Assembly (NCBI RefSeq): GCF_030160235.1
Contig: NZ_BSNY01000012.1
Span: 248,001 to 312,000 of the forward strand
Direction of reading: 5' to 3'
From: Mesorhizobium huakuii
GTDB taxonomy: Bacteria > Pseudomonadota > Alphaproteobacteria > Rhizobiales > Rhizobiaceae
DNA length: 64,000 nt
The first letter of the stretch is position 1, and each line of letters opens with the position of its first letter. Below the pieces are notes generated by a model, which was not told the origin of the DNA, made no database searches, and saw only the letters and a program-made list of their open reading frames with translations. The position numbers and the translations under genes are program-made. Positions 27,510 through 36,364 of this stretch are shown piece after piece.

Positions 27510-28244
27510 ATGCAGAAGGCTGCCATCGAGCGAAACAACGAAACGATCGCAGCCCAGCTTACGCCGGTCGGCCGCGAGACCGTGCAGGATCGCGTCTATT
27601 CCGAATTGCGCCGCGCCTTGATCGGCGGCCTTTTCGAACCGAACCAGGTGCTGACCATCCGTGGTCTCGCCGATGCGCTGGTCACCTCGACCATGCCGGT
27701 GCGCGAAGCGCTAGGCCGGCTGATCACGGAAAAAGCGCTGGAGGCGCTGCCCAACCGTTCGGTGCGCGTTCCGCCGATCACACTGGAGCGCATCGACGAT
27801 CTTCTGCGAGCCCGTTCCCTTATCGAGGGCGAAGCGATCGCGCTTGCCGCCACGCGCATGAGCCCGCGCCAGATCGCTTCGATCGAAGCCATGCTCGGCG
27901 AGTGGGACGAGATGCGCGCCCTGAAGCACAAGAAGGATATCGACCGCGAAGCGACGCTCAACCAGAGCTTCCATTTCGAGATCTACCGCTGCTGCGGTTC
28001 GGCCGTGCTGATCCCGATGATCGAAAGCCTGTGGCTGCAATCAGGCCCCTGCATCCGCGTCGCTATCTACGCCTTTTCCGACGCCGGCGAGGTCGACACC
28101 GCGCACTATCACCGCCGCATCGTCGCGGCTCTGGCCAAGCAGGATGCGCAAGCGGCGCGCGAGGCACTGGTGGCCGATATCAGCAGGCCCTTCGCTTTCC
28201 TGCGCGACAAGCTTCAATCCGCCGCCACGAAAGACCAGACATGA
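27510..28244 (+). CDS. GntR-family (FadR-subfamily) regulator
   Basis: A 244-residue regulator with an N-terminal winged helix-turn-helix (VQDRVYSELRRALIGG, then TSTMPVREALGRLI) and an FCD effector domain (FHFEIYRCCGSAVL, HYHRRIVAAL). The ATG at 27510 is used; a further 25 residues upstream would cross the palindromic operator. It overlaps the DUF3830 gene by ATGA, so it is the first gene of the rightward catabolic operon and probably autoregulated. Confidence 0.88.
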   Translation: MQKAAIERNNETIAAQLTPVGRETVQDRVYSELRRALIGGLFEPNQVLTIRGLADALVTSTMPVREALGRLITEKALEALPNRSVRVPPITLERIDDLLRARSLIEGEAIALAATRMSPRQIASIEAMLGEWDEMRALKHKKDIDREATLNQSFHFEIYRCCGSAVLIPMIESLWLQSGPCIRVAIYAFSDAGEVDTAHYHRRIVAALAKQDAQAAREALVADISRPFAFLRDKLQSAATKDQT

Positions 28245-28729
28245 ACAAGCCGGCCATCAGGATCACCGAACCGCGCTCGAAGCTTTCCGTGACGGCGCTG
28301 CTGCTGCCCGAAAAGGCGCCGGAAAACGCTACTTTTCTCCAGACGTACCTCGCTACGCCGCGTGTCGTTCCCGGCATCCATGCCATGTGGACGGGACCTG
28401 AGATTTCCTGCCCGGTTCCATCAGCCGATCTCGAAGGCCGGTCCTTCGCCAAGCCATTGCCGGCGGAGAACGCGACACTGACGCCGCAGCCCGGCGACAT
28501 TGTGCTGTCCTACGTGCCGCCGCGCATGTGGGGTGGCAACCCCAATGCCATCTTCGACATCGGCCTCTACTATGGGCAGGGCGCACGGCTTCTTTTCCCG
28601 ATCGGCTGGCTGGCCGGCAGCGTGGTGGCGCAGGTGCCGCCGCAGGAGCGTGAGCAGTTCGCTGCCGCCTGTGGCGTCATCCGCCGCAACGGCGCCTGCG
28701 ATATCACCTTCAGCCTGGTGGAGGCCTGA
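28241..28729 (+). CDS. DUF3830-family protein (cyclophilin-like)
   Basis: A 162-residue cytoplasmic protein matching the DUF3830 pattern: AILLL-type strand near the start, PPRMWGGNPNAIFDIGLYYG in the middle and a C-terminal segment with VAQVPPQERE. The family is described as cyclophilin-like with unknown function and is often found beside GntR regulators and amine or amidase genes. Here it sits between a GntR gene and a TIGR04076 gene. No catalytic residues can be named with confidence. Confidence 0.8.
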   Translation: MNKPAIRITEPRSKLSVTALLLPEKAPENATFLQTYLATPRVVPGIHAMWTGPEISCPVPSADLEGRSFAKPLPAENATLTPQPGDIVLSYVPPRMWGGNPNAIFDIGLYYGQGARLLFPIGWLAGSVVAQVPPQEREQFAAACGVIRRNGACDITFSLVEA

Positions 28730-28730
28730 C

Positions 28731-29084
28731 ATGGCCGATGACAGTTTCGAGCTCTTCGACCTTCGTGTCGAGGCGGTCATTCCCGAGGGCAAGCCGATCT
28801 ATTGCGGCGCCAAATCAGGCGACTATTTCGAACTCAAGGGCGAGATGCTGTCCCTGCCGGCGGGGCAGGGCTTTTCGATCTATTCGCTCGCCGCCGTGCT
28901 GCCGCTGCTGGCGGCAAAGCAGCGTCCGACCCACGCCAACGACTGGATGACCTCGGACGCCGAGATCGCTTGTCCCGATCCCAATTGCGCCAGCCGGCTC
29001 AGGATCATCAGGACCGGCAAACGGCGGTTCAGCCATGCGCAGACCACGGCCGTGCCGCTGCCGAAGGAGAATGACAAGGGATGA
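28731..29084 (+). CDS. TIGR04076-family small protein
   Basis: A 117-residue protein with the landmarks of the TIGR04076 family: YCGAKSGDYFEL, LPAGQGFSIYSLAAVLPLLAAKQR, a DW...SDAEIACPDPNC segment, then RLRIIRTGKR. The usual first Cys-x2-Gly is partly kept (YCG). Function of the family is not known. It overlaps the aldo/keto reductase start by ATGA, so it is co-translated with it. Confidence 0.78.
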   Translation: MADDSFELFDLRVEAVIPEGKPIYCGAKSGDYFELKGEMLSLPAGQGFSIYSLAAVLPLLAAKQRPTHANDWMTSDAEIACPDPNCASRLRIIRTGKRRFSHAQTTAVPLPKENDKG

Positions 29085-30136
29085 CCGCCAAGACCTTCGA
29101 ACTCGGCCCCGGCTACACCATCTCGCGCGTCATTCGCGGCGGCTGGCAGCTTGCCGGCGGCCACGGCGCCATCGACCGCAACCAGGCGGTGACCGATCTG
29201 ATCGCCACTTTCGATGCCGGCATCTGGACCTATGATTGCGCCGACATCTACACCGGCGTCGAGGAACTGATCGGCGCCGCGCGCCTGCGTCTGGCCAGCG
29301 GGCGCGGCCTCGACGTTGCCGCAAGAATGAAGGTGCACACCAAGCTGGTGCCCGACCTCGAACGGTTGGCCACGATCAGCCGCGACTACATCAGGGGCAT
29401 TGTCGAGCAGTCGCTGCGCAGGCTGAAGACCGAGCGGCTCGATCTCGTCCAGTTTCATTGGTGGGACTATGACCAGCCCCGCTATGTCGAGGCGATGGGC
29501 TGGCTCGACGAACTCCGGCGCGAGGGCAAGGTGCGCAATCTCGGCACCACCAATTTCGACACGCCGCGGCTCGCCGAAATTCTCGCCGCCGGCATTCCGC
29601 TGGTCAGCCAGCAACTGCAGTATTCGGTGCTCGACCAGCGGCCCGCGCACAGCCTCGCCGCGCTTGCAGCCAAGAATGGCGTCAGCTTCCTCTGCTACGG
29701 CTCGGTGGCCGGCGGCTTCCTCAGCGACAAATGGCTCGGTGTGCCTGAACCCGCTACGCCGCTCGAAAACCGCTCGCTGGTCAAATACAAGCTGATCATC
29801 GATGATTTCGGCGGCTGGGACCTGTTCCAGCAACTGCTGCAGGCACTGAAGGCCGTTGGCGACCGTCACGGCGTCGACATCGCCACCATCGCCAGCGCCT
29901 GGGTGCTGGAGCAGCCGCGAGTCGCCGCCGTCATCGTAGGCGCCCGCAACCAGGCGCATGCGCTCGCCAATGCCGGCATCATGGACGTCGCGCTCGACGC
30001 CGACGACCGGGCGAAGATCGCGGCCGTGATCGCGCAAAGCCAGGGTCCCCTGGGCGACGTCTACACGCTGGAGCGCGACCGTCATGGCCGCCACGGCTCG
30101 ATCATGCACTACAATCTGAACGCAGGCCGCACATGA
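29081..30136 (+). CDS. Aldo/keto reductase
   Basis: A 351-residue TIM-barrel NADPH oxidoreductase with the catalytic tetrad D52, Y57, K88 and H126 in order (YDCADIY, VHTKL, VQFHWW). The C-terminal extension after about residue 300 is longer than in typical AKRs. It reduces an aldehyde or ketone to alcohol, or the reverse. Placed in the GntR-led catabolic operon; its stop overlaps the next start (ATGA). Confidence 0.9.
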   Translation: MTAKTFELGPGYTISRVIRGGWQLAGGHGAIDRNQAVTDLIATFDAGIWTYDCADIYTGVEELIGAARLRLASGRGLDVAARMKVHTKLVPDLERLATISRDYIRGIVEQSLRRLKTERLDLVQFHWWDYDQPRYVEAMGWLDELRREGKVRNLGTTNFDTPRLAEILAAGIPLVSQQLQYSVLDQRPAHSLAALAAKNGVSFLCYGSVAGGFLSDKWLGVPEPATPLENRSLVKYKLIIDDFGGWDLFQQLLQALKAVGDRHGVDIATIASAWVLEQPRVAAVIVGARNQAHALANAGIMDVALDADDRAKIAAVIAQSQGPLGDVYTLERDRHGRHGSIMHYNLNAGRT

Positions 30137-30564
30137 GCGCCGGCAACCCCACACTGTTTTCACAGGCCAGCGCCGAGGTCGTTGGCCTGCATCGCTTCTT
30201 CGTCGACTGGTTCGTCGCCGCGCGAGCCGACACGGTGGATTTCTCGCGCTTCGAAGGCGTCATGGGCGAAGGCTTGACCATGATCGCGCCGAGCGGCCAG
30301 ATCCTCGACCGTGACGCTGTGATCGATTATGTCCGCTCGAGCCGCGCCACGTGCGACGACGGGTTTGCCATTTCGATCGAGGATATCCGACCCGGTTGGC
30401 AAACCGAGGACTCCATCGTCGTCCTTTACGTCGAGGCGCAGTTGCGTGGCGGCGAGCGCAGCCGCCGCCAGTCGAGTGCTGTCTTCACCACCAGTTCATC
30501 GGCGCCCAACGGCGTCGAATGGCGACACCTGCATGAAACCTGGCTGCAGGTGCCGGAACGCTGA
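30133..30564 (+). CDS. NTF2-like (DUF4440-type) protein
   Basis: A 143-residue protein whose order of segments (FFVDWFVAARADTVDFSRFEGVMGEGLTMIAPSG, LDRDAVIDYV, then strands ending in WRHLHETWLQ) fits the NTF2-like cone fold used by many small enzymes and accessory proteins. No catalytic residues identified. It overlaps the aldo/keto reductase gene (ATGA) and precedes the LIV binding-protein gene by 49 bases. Confidence 0.65.
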   Translation: MSAGNPTLFSQASAEVVGLHRFFVDWFVAARADTVDFSRFEGVMGEGLTMIAPSGQILDRDAVIDYVRSSRATCDDGFAISIEDIRPGWQTEDSIVVLYVEAQLRGGERSRRQSSAVFTTSSSAPNGVEWRHLHETWLQVPER

Positions 30565-30613
30565 ACAGGCTCCAGAGATCAAATTAGTGTCGAGTAACGA
30601 AAGGGGAACAACA

Positions 30614-31873
30614 ATGAGAAAGACGATACTCCAACTCACCACCGCGCTTGCTCTTGTCACGATGGCGGGCGCCGCGCAGGCCGCCGACTGCAAGATCACC
30701 GTCGGCCTCGTCATGGAACTGACCGGTCCGGCCGGCGAATACGGCCAGGCCGGCGCCAAGTCGGTCGAAATGGCTTTTCGCGACATCAACGAAGCCGGTG
30801 GAGTGCGCGGCTGCGATCTGGTGACCGATACGCGCGACAGTCAGAGCCAAGGCAACATCGCCGTCGACGCCGCGACCCAGCTGGTGCAGGTCAAGAAGGT
30901 GCCGGTCATCATCGGCGGCATCATCTCGTCGGTGTCGATCCCGATCCTGACCTCTGTCACGGCACCTGCCAAGATCGTCCAGGTCTCGCCGGCGTCGTCC
31001 TCGCCAACGCTGACCGCGCTCGGCCGCGACGGCAAGACCAACGGCATCTTCTTCCGCACCATCACGTCCGATGCGCTGCAAGGTGTGGCGGCCGCCAAAT
31101 ACGCCATCGACAAGGGCTTCAAGAAACTGTCGATCATCCACGTCAACAACGATTTCGGCGTCAACATGGTGGCCGAATTCTCGCGCGCCTACAAAGCACT
31201 CGGCGGCACCATCGTTTCCGACACGCCTTATAACGAGAAGCAGTCGAGCTATGCCTCGGAAGTCACGGCAGCTATGGCCGGCGAGCCGGACGGCCTCTAT
31301 CTGGTCAGCACCCCGGTTGACGGCGCGACCGTTGCCCGCACCTGGATTTCGCAAGGCGGCGTGCAGAAATTCCTGCTCAATGACGGCATGAACAGCCCCG
31401 ACTTCATCGAGTCCGTCGGCGCCGACTACCTGAAGGACGCCTACGGCACGTCGTCGGGAACCAGCCCGACCGCATCGACCGAGTATTTCACCAAGAACTA
31501 CAAGGCATTCTCCGGCATCGAACCCTCCAACCCGGCGGCCGACCGTTCCTATGATGCCGGCGCCATCGTCGGGCTGGCCATCGCCATCGCCGGCTCCGAG
31601 GATCCGGCCAAGATCAAGGACGCCATGTACAAGGCGGTCGATCCGGCCGGCACGCCGATCTTCGCCGGCAAGGAGGAGTTCGCCAAGGCGCTCGGCCTGA
31701 TCAAGGACGGCAAGCCGATCCGCTACGAAGGCGTCATCGGTCCAGTCGCCTTCGACAAGTTCGGCGACATCACCGGCCCGTTCCGGCTGTGGAAGATCAT
31801 CGACGGCAAGGTGACCACCGATGGCGAAATGACCACCGACGACGTCAACGCGCTACAGGCCAAGCTTCAGTAA
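30614..31873 (+). CDS. LIV-type (HAAT) periplasmic binding protein
   Basis: A 419-residue periplasmic solute-binding protein of the amino-acid/amide importer family. The signal peptide ends near residue 23 (GAAQA before ADCK) and the mature start CKITVGLVMELTGPAGEYG is the type I fold opening. It begins with the ribosome site GGGG a few bases upstream. It probably serves the LIV permease/ATPase operon at 23954-27385, which has no binding protein of its own; the intervening enzyme genes lie on the rightward strand. Confidence 0.93.
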   Translation: MRKTILQLTTALALVTMAGAAQAADCKITVGLVMELTGPAGEYGQAGAKSVEMAFRDINEAGGVRGCDLVTDTRDSQSQGNIAVDAATQLVQVKKVPVIIGGIISSVSIPILTSVTAPAKIVQVSPASSSPTLTALGRDGKTNGIFFRTITSDALQGVAAAKYAIDKGFKKLSIIHVNNDFGVNMVAEFSRAYKALGGTIVSDTPYNEKQSSYASEVTAAMAGEPDGLYLVSTPVDGATVARTWISQGGVQKFLLNDGMNSPDFIESVGADYLKDAYGTSSGTSPTASTEYFTKNYKAFSGIEPSNPAADRSYDAGAIVGLAIAIAGSEDPAKIKDAMYKAVDPAGTPIFAGKEEFAKALGLIKDGKPIRYEGVIGPVAFDKFGDITGPFRLWKIIDGKVTTDGEMTTDDVNALQAKLQ

Positions 31874-31884
31874 GCAGAGACAGT

Positions 31885-31928
31885 GGCGCCGGCATCAATC
31901 GCGTCTTACCGTGATTGATGCCGGTGTC
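31885..31928 (+). terminator. Strong hairpin after the LIV binding-protein gene
   Basis: CCGGCATCAATC (31889-31900) and GATTGATGCCGG (31913-31924) are perfect 12-base arms around a 12-base loop; G-U and C-G pairs extend the stem to about 16. It starts 12 bases after the stop. No T-run, but a convincing operon end. Confidence 0.6.
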
Positions 31929-32087
31929 GCCCGGGGCAGGCCGATATCGCTTGCACGACAGGCGATCCCGAATAGGATCGGCCGGCTGCAATTGAAGGAT
32001 GGGGAGCGTGGCGGACGGAAATACTCATCTGCCCATGCGGTCGCGGGACGCAGACGACGCGCTTCGCCACGCAGGCGCCTGAGCCCG

Positions 32088-33509
32088 ATGTCACCTGAAA
32101 CGCAACGGCTTCTCTCCGCCCTTGGCGATCGGCTGGGCGCGGGCGGCGTGCTTGCAGGCTCCGATGTCGACCAGCGCTATCGCGACGATCCCGACGGCAA
32201 GCTTGGCGTGTTGCCCGAAGTGGTGCTGCGTCCGCGCGATACTATTGGGGTCGCGGCGGCACTCGCAGGGTGCAATGCTCTTGGCCAGCCGGTTGTCGTC
32301 CAGGGCGGACGCACCGGGCTGGCGGGTGGCACACGCGTCCAGCCCGGTGAGATCGTGCTGTCGCTGGAGCGCATGAGCGGCCTCGCCGCGCCGGACACTC
32401 AAGCCGCCAGTATCGTCGCCGAAGCCGGCGCGACGCTGCAGGCGGTGCAGGAGGCGGCCGACGGCGCCGGGTTGATGTTCGGCGTCGATATCGGCGCGCG
32501 CGGCTCGGCCACGGTCGGCGGCAACATCGCCACCAATGCCGGCGGCATCCGCGTGCTGCGTTATGGCATGTACCGCGCGCAAGTGCTGGGGCTGGAGGCC
32601 GTGCTGGCCGATGGCAGCGTGCTGTCCTCGTTGAAGGGCCTGTCCAAGGACAATTCCGGCTACGACCTCGGCCAGCTCTTCATCGGCGCGGAAGGGACGC
32701 TCGGCGTCGTCACCCGCGCCGCGCTCCGGCTGCATCCGAAGCCGGCCTCCGAGGTGAACGCCTTCTGCGCGCTCCCTTCGCTCGATGCGGCGATCGCCTT
32801 GCTCGGGCTGCTGCGGCAAAGGCTCGGCCCGTTATTGTCTGCCTATGAGGTCAATTTCGCGCCGCTCTATGACGTCATGGCTGCCAGCATGGCCATGCCG
32901 GCGCCGTTGCCGATTGGCTCACCCGTGTATGTGCTGGCCGAAATCCAGGGCAGCGAGCCCGAGCGCGACGGCGAGCGCTTCGCCGAAGTTCTCATGCAAG
33001 CGGTCGAGGACGGCGTGGTCGACGATGTGGTCGTCTCGCAGTCGCCACGTGAATTCCGGGCGCTCTGGGACGTGCGGGAGGACGCCAACCGCGTCCTGTT
33101 TTCGATCAAAGGCCTGATCGGCGTCGACATCAGCATCCCGCTGGCGCGCATGGGTGCGTTCCTGCAGGAGGCCGACGCCGCCATCCATGCCGTCGATCCC
33201 AGCGCCGACATCTATGTCTTCGGTCATCTCGGCGACGGCAATCTGCACTACCAGGTGCTGACGGCGGATCCGGCGGCAGCATACGGCATCGTCTATCGCG
33301 GTGTGGCGGCGTCGGGCGGTGGTGTTTCGGCCGAACATGGCATTGGCCTCGACAAGAAACAGTGGCTGGATCTGGTGCGTAGCGACGCCGAAATCGCCAC
33401 GATGAGGCGGCTGAAGACGGCGCTCGACCCGAAGAACATTCTTAATCGGGGGCGTGTCTTCGACCTCGATCCAGCTGCCGTCCCCCCGATGACAAGCATC
33501 GCCCCGTAA
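32088..33509 (+). CDS. GlcD-type FAD-binding oxidase/dehydrogenase
   Basis: A 473-residue flavoprotein of the vanillyl-alcohol-oxidase/glycolate-oxidase (GlcD) fold. The N-terminal FAD-binding domain has VVVQGGRTGLAGGTRV and GGNIATNAGG; the C-terminal cap carries GHLGDGNLHYQV and ends with HGIGLDKK near the substrate. Such enzymes oxidise 2-hydroxy acids to 2-oxo acids and pass electrons onward. The ATG at 32088 is chosen because the upstream 59 residues overlap the terminator. It stands alone after the hairpin, converging on the PotABCD importer by 8 bases. Substrate unknown. Confidence 0.88.
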   Translation: MSPETQRLLSALGDRLGAGGVLAGSDVDQRYRDDPDGKLGVLPEVVLRPRDTIGVAAALAGCNALGQPVVVQGGRTGLAGGTRVQPGEIVLSLERMSGLAAPDTQAASIVAEAGATLQAVQEAADGAGLMFGVDIGARGSATVGGNIATNAGGIRVLRYGMYRAQVLGLEAVLADGSVLSSLKGLSKDNSGYDLGQLFIGAEGTLGVVTRAALRLHPKPASEVNAFCALPSLDAAIALLGLLRQRLGPLLSAYEVNFAPLYDVMAASMAMPAPLPIGSPVYVLAEIQGSEPERDGERFAEVLMQAVEDGVVDDVVVSQSPREFRALWDVREDANRVLFSIKGLIGVDISIPLARMGAFLQEADAAIHAVDPSADIYVFGHLGDGNLHYQVLTADPAAAYGIVYRGVAASGGGVSAEHGIGLDKKQWLDLVRSDAEIATMRRLKTALDPKNILNRGRVFDLDPAAVPPMTSIAP

Positions 33510-33517
33510 GCCGGCAC

Positions 33518-34318
33518 TCAGCTCCGCTCCGTCGCCATCTGCCTGGGGATCAGGAAACGGGCGGCGAGCACGCAAAGCAGCACGGTGAACATCAGGATCA
33601 AGGCGACCAGTGCATTGATGTCGGGCGAGAAACCGAGACGCATCATCGCCCACAGCCTGACCGGCAGCGTGCTTTGCGTGCCGGTGACAAGGATGGTGAT
33701 CATCGTTTCGTCGAACGACAGCGCAAAGGCCAGGATGGCGCCGCCGACCATCGCGCTCGACAGGTTCGGCAGGATGATGCGCCAGAAGGTCTGCCAGCCG
33801 GTGGCGCCGAGATCGTAGGAGGCTTCGACCAGTGTGCGGCTCATCGACTGCAGCCGCATCAGCACGGTGCGATAGACGATCGCCAGCACGAAGACCGTAT
33901 GGCCGATGACGACGGTCAGCAGCGAACGCTCGAGGCCGATCTCGCGGAAGAAGATCAGCAACGCCAGGCCGCTGATGATCGGCGGCATCAGGAACGGCAG
34001 GAAGATGATGAACTGCAGGATCGAGCGTCCCGAGCGGCGCCCATGATAATAGAGCGCCAGCAGCGTTCCGCTGACCACCGAGAGCACGACGGTGCACAGG
34101 CCGACGATCAGCGTGGTGCGCAAGGCAGCCAGGATGTCGTGGTTTTCGGCCAGGGCCCGGTAGGTCGAGAGGGTGGGTGACGACCAGTCGACATCGCCGT
34201 GCGAGATGGTGAAGAACGACGACACGATCGGCACGAACAGCGGGCTGTAGAGCAGCACCGCGACCAGCGTCGTGATCGCGGCCAGGAAGATGGTGGAGGG
34301 GCGGGGCAGGGCGTTCAT
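33518..34318 (-). CDS. Spermidine/putrescine-type ABC permease (PotC-like)
   Basis: A 266-residue permease with a short N-terminus, about six helices and the EAA loop YDLGATGWQTFWRIILPNLSSA. PotC-like size and the neighbouring PotB-like gene place it in the polyamine/opine/phosphonate-like importer group. Its start overlaps the PotB-like stop by ATGA. The operon context is sugar-acid metabolism, so the substrate may not be a polyamine. Confidence 0.9.
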   Translation of the reverse strand: MNALPRPSTIFLAAITTLVAVLLYSPLFVPIVSSFFTISHGDVDWSSPTLSTYRALAENHDILAALRTTLIVGLCTVVLSVVSGTLLALYYHGRRSGRSILQFIIFLPFLMPPIISGLALLIFFREIGLERSLLTVVIGHTVFVLAIVYRTVLMRLQSMSRTLVEASYDLGATGWQTFWRIILPNLSSAMVGGAILAFALSFDETMITILVTGTQSTLPVRLWAMMRLGFSPDINALVALILMFTVLLCVLAARFLIPRQMATERS

Positions 34319-35187
34319 ACCGACGTCCCCCGGCTGCGCCCGAACCGTTCGCCGATGAGGATGGCGCAGATCACCACGATCGCCAGCGCCACCGAGAGTG
34401 CCGCGCCGAACGGCCAGTTATAGGCCGTGCCGAACTGGCTGTAGAGAATGCGGCCGAAAGTGAAGCCGCTGATCCCGCCGACCATCTGCGGCGTCAGAAA
34501 ATCGCCGATCGCCAGCACGAAGACGAAGCTCGCCGCCGAGGCGACGCCGGGCAGGCTGAGCGGCAAGGTGATGCGCAGGAACGTCTGCAGGCCGCTGGCG
34601 CCAAGATCGTCGGAGGCACGCAGCAAGGTCTGCGGTATGCGCTCCAGCGAGAGGAAGATCGGCAAGATGGCGAAGGGGATCAAAAGCAGGCTCAGCGTCA
34701 ACAGGATAGCGTTCATGTTGAACACGAAAAGTGTCGACGGCTGCTGCAGGATGCCGATTGCTACCAGCGCCTTGTTGAGGAAGCCGTTGAGGCCGAGGAT
34801 GCTGCGGATCGCGTAGATCTTGATGACGTAGCTCATCAGCAGCGGCACCAGAAGCAGCATCAGCAGGGCATAGCGCCACCGCCCTCTCAGCGTCGTCAGG
34901 AAATAGGCGGCTGGATAGGCGAGCAGGATGCAGATGACGGCCACCGACACGCACAGCACGATGGTGTTCCAGAACACCGGCAGGAAGATCGGGTCGGTGA
35001 AGAACCTGACATAGTTGCCGAGCGTCGGCGCGTAGACGATCGTGCCCTGGTCGACGCTGAAGAAACTGTAGACCAGGAAGATCGCCAGCGGCACCAGGAC
35101 GAAGATCACCGGCAGAGCGAAAGCCAGCACGGTCACCAGCAGCGACAAACGCCTTTCCCTGGGTTGCATCGAGCCGGCCTTGCTCAT
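34315..35187 (-). CDS. Spermidine/putrescine-type ABC permease (PotB-like)
   Basis: A 290-residue permease whose first helix follows a 14-residue polar N-terminus; the EAA loop reads DDLGASGLQTFLRITLPLSLPG. Overlaps the ATPase stop and the PotC-like start. A shorter start at 35169 (MQPRERR) is possible. Confidence 0.9.
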   Translation of the reverse strand: MSKAGSMQPRERRLSLLVTVLAFALPVIFVLVPLAIFLVYSFFSVDQGTIVYAPTLGNYVRFFTDPIFLPVFWNTIVLCVSVAVICILLAYPAAYFLTTLRGRWRYALLMLLLVPLLMSYVIKIYAIRSILGLNGFLNKALVAIGILQQPSTLFVFNMNAILLTLSLLLIPFAILPIFLSLERIPQTLLRASDDLGASGLQTFLRITLPLSLPGVASAASFVFVLAIGDFLTPQMVGGISGFTFGRILYSQFGTAYNWPFGAALSVALAIVVICAILIGERFGRSRGTSV

Positions 35188-36287
35188 GCCAGCACCAGAT
35201 GGCCTTCATGCGGCGCAAACGAAAGCGAAACGGTCTCGCCGGCTTTCAGCGCGCTGCCGTCGATCCGGCTTGGGATTCGCAGCCGCAGCCGCTGCGCGGC
35301 AGTGTCCGAACCCGCCGCGATCGTGGCGACGGTGGATGAGCCGGCAAAAGCCAGGTCGGCAATGGTGCCGGAGAATCGGTTGTCGCCCTCCGTGGCGTCC
35401 GCGAGATGCAAGGCCTCGGGCCGGAACGCCGCGAAGGCGTTCGCGCCGTCTGGCGCGGCCTTCAGATGCGGCTGGTCGCTGATCGAACAGACAAGGCGCC
35501 CAAGTGCGGTCTCGATCGGCCGCTGCTCGCCCTGGACGGGGCCGAGCTTTCCGGCCACCAGATTGTTCTCGCCGAAGAAGCGCGCCACGAACTCGCAATT
35601 CGGCTTGTAGTAAAGTTCGTGCGGCGTGCCGAGCTGGCGGATATGGCCGGCCTGCATGACGCAGATCCGGTCGGCCATGCCGATGGCTTCCTCCTGGTCG
35701 TGGGTGACGAAAAGGAAGGTGGTCTTGATCTCGCGCTGGATGGATTTCAGGAATTCCTGCATCTGCCGGCGCAGCTCCAGGTCGAGTGCCGCCAGCGGCT
35801 CGTCGAGCAGGATCAGCCGCGGCTGGCAGATCAGCGCGCGGGCGAGCGCGACGCGCTGGCGCTGGCCGCCCGAAAGCTGTGCCGGGAAGCGGTCGGCGAA
35901 GCGCCCGAGCTGCACCAGTTCGAGGGCTTCCGCGACGCGGCGTGCGATCTCCCTGCGCTGGACATGGCGCACCGAAAGCCCATAGCCGACATTGCCGGAA
36001 ACAGTCATATGAGGGAACAGCGCATAGTCCTGGAACACGGTGTTGAACGGCCGCTTGTTGATCGGCATGCGGCTGATGTCCTGGCCGTCGAGGCGGATCT
36101 CGCCCGCGGTCAACGGCTCCAGCCCGCCGATCAGCCGCAAGACCGTGGTCTTGCCCGAGCCTGACGGTCCAAGAACGGTCAGGAACTCGCCGTCTCGGAT
36201 AGACAGATCGATGTCGTGCAGGACGGGAACCTTGCCGTAGGATTTCGAGACGGACCGCAGCGTCAGCAGGTCGGTGTTCTGGTTCAT
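35184..36287 (-). CDS. PotA-type ABC importer ATPase
   Basis: A 367-residue ATPase with Walker A GPSGSGKTT (about 40-48), Q-loop, LSGGQ (138-142) and Walker B LILLDEP (158-164), and a TOBE domain C-terminal of about residue 280, as in PotA. The ATG at 36287 is the first in-frame start after the binding-protein gene's hairpin; MRDHIMNQN 15 bases upstream is an alternative. One operon with the binding protein and the two permeases. Confidence 0.93.
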   Translation of the reverse strand: MNQNTDLLTLRSVSKSYGKVPVLHDIDLSIRDGEFLTVLGPSGSGKTTVLRLIGGLEPLTAGEIRLDGQDISRMPINKRPFNTVFQDYALFPHMTVSGNVGYGLSVRHVQRREIARRVAEALELVQLGRFADRFPAQLSGGQRQRVALARALICQPRLILLDEPLAALDLELRRQMQEFLKSIQREIKTTFLFVTHDQEEAIGMADRICVMQAGHIRQLGTPHELYYKPNCEFVARFFGENNLVAGKLGPVQGEQRPIETALGRLVCSISDQPHLKAAPDGANAFAAFRPEALHLADATEGDNRFSGTIADLAFAGSSTVATIAAGSDTAAQRLRLRIPSRIDGSALKAGETVSLSFAPHEGHLVLA

Positions 36288-36309
36288 GATATGGTCTCGC
36301 ATCCGCTGC

Positions 36310-36334
36310 GGCGGTCCGGAACGTCCGGACCGCC
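36310..36334 (-). terminator. Perfect hairpin between binding protein and ATPase genes
   Basis: GGCGGTCCGGA and TCCGGACCGCC are perfect 11-base arms around ACG. It lies 30 bases beyond the binding-protein stop on the transcribed strand. No T-run. As with the other importers here it may limit read-through to the permease genes or protect the mRNA end. Confidence 0.55.
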
Positions 36335-36364
36335 GGGTCCTTCTAGGCTCGGCTGCGGAAAGGA

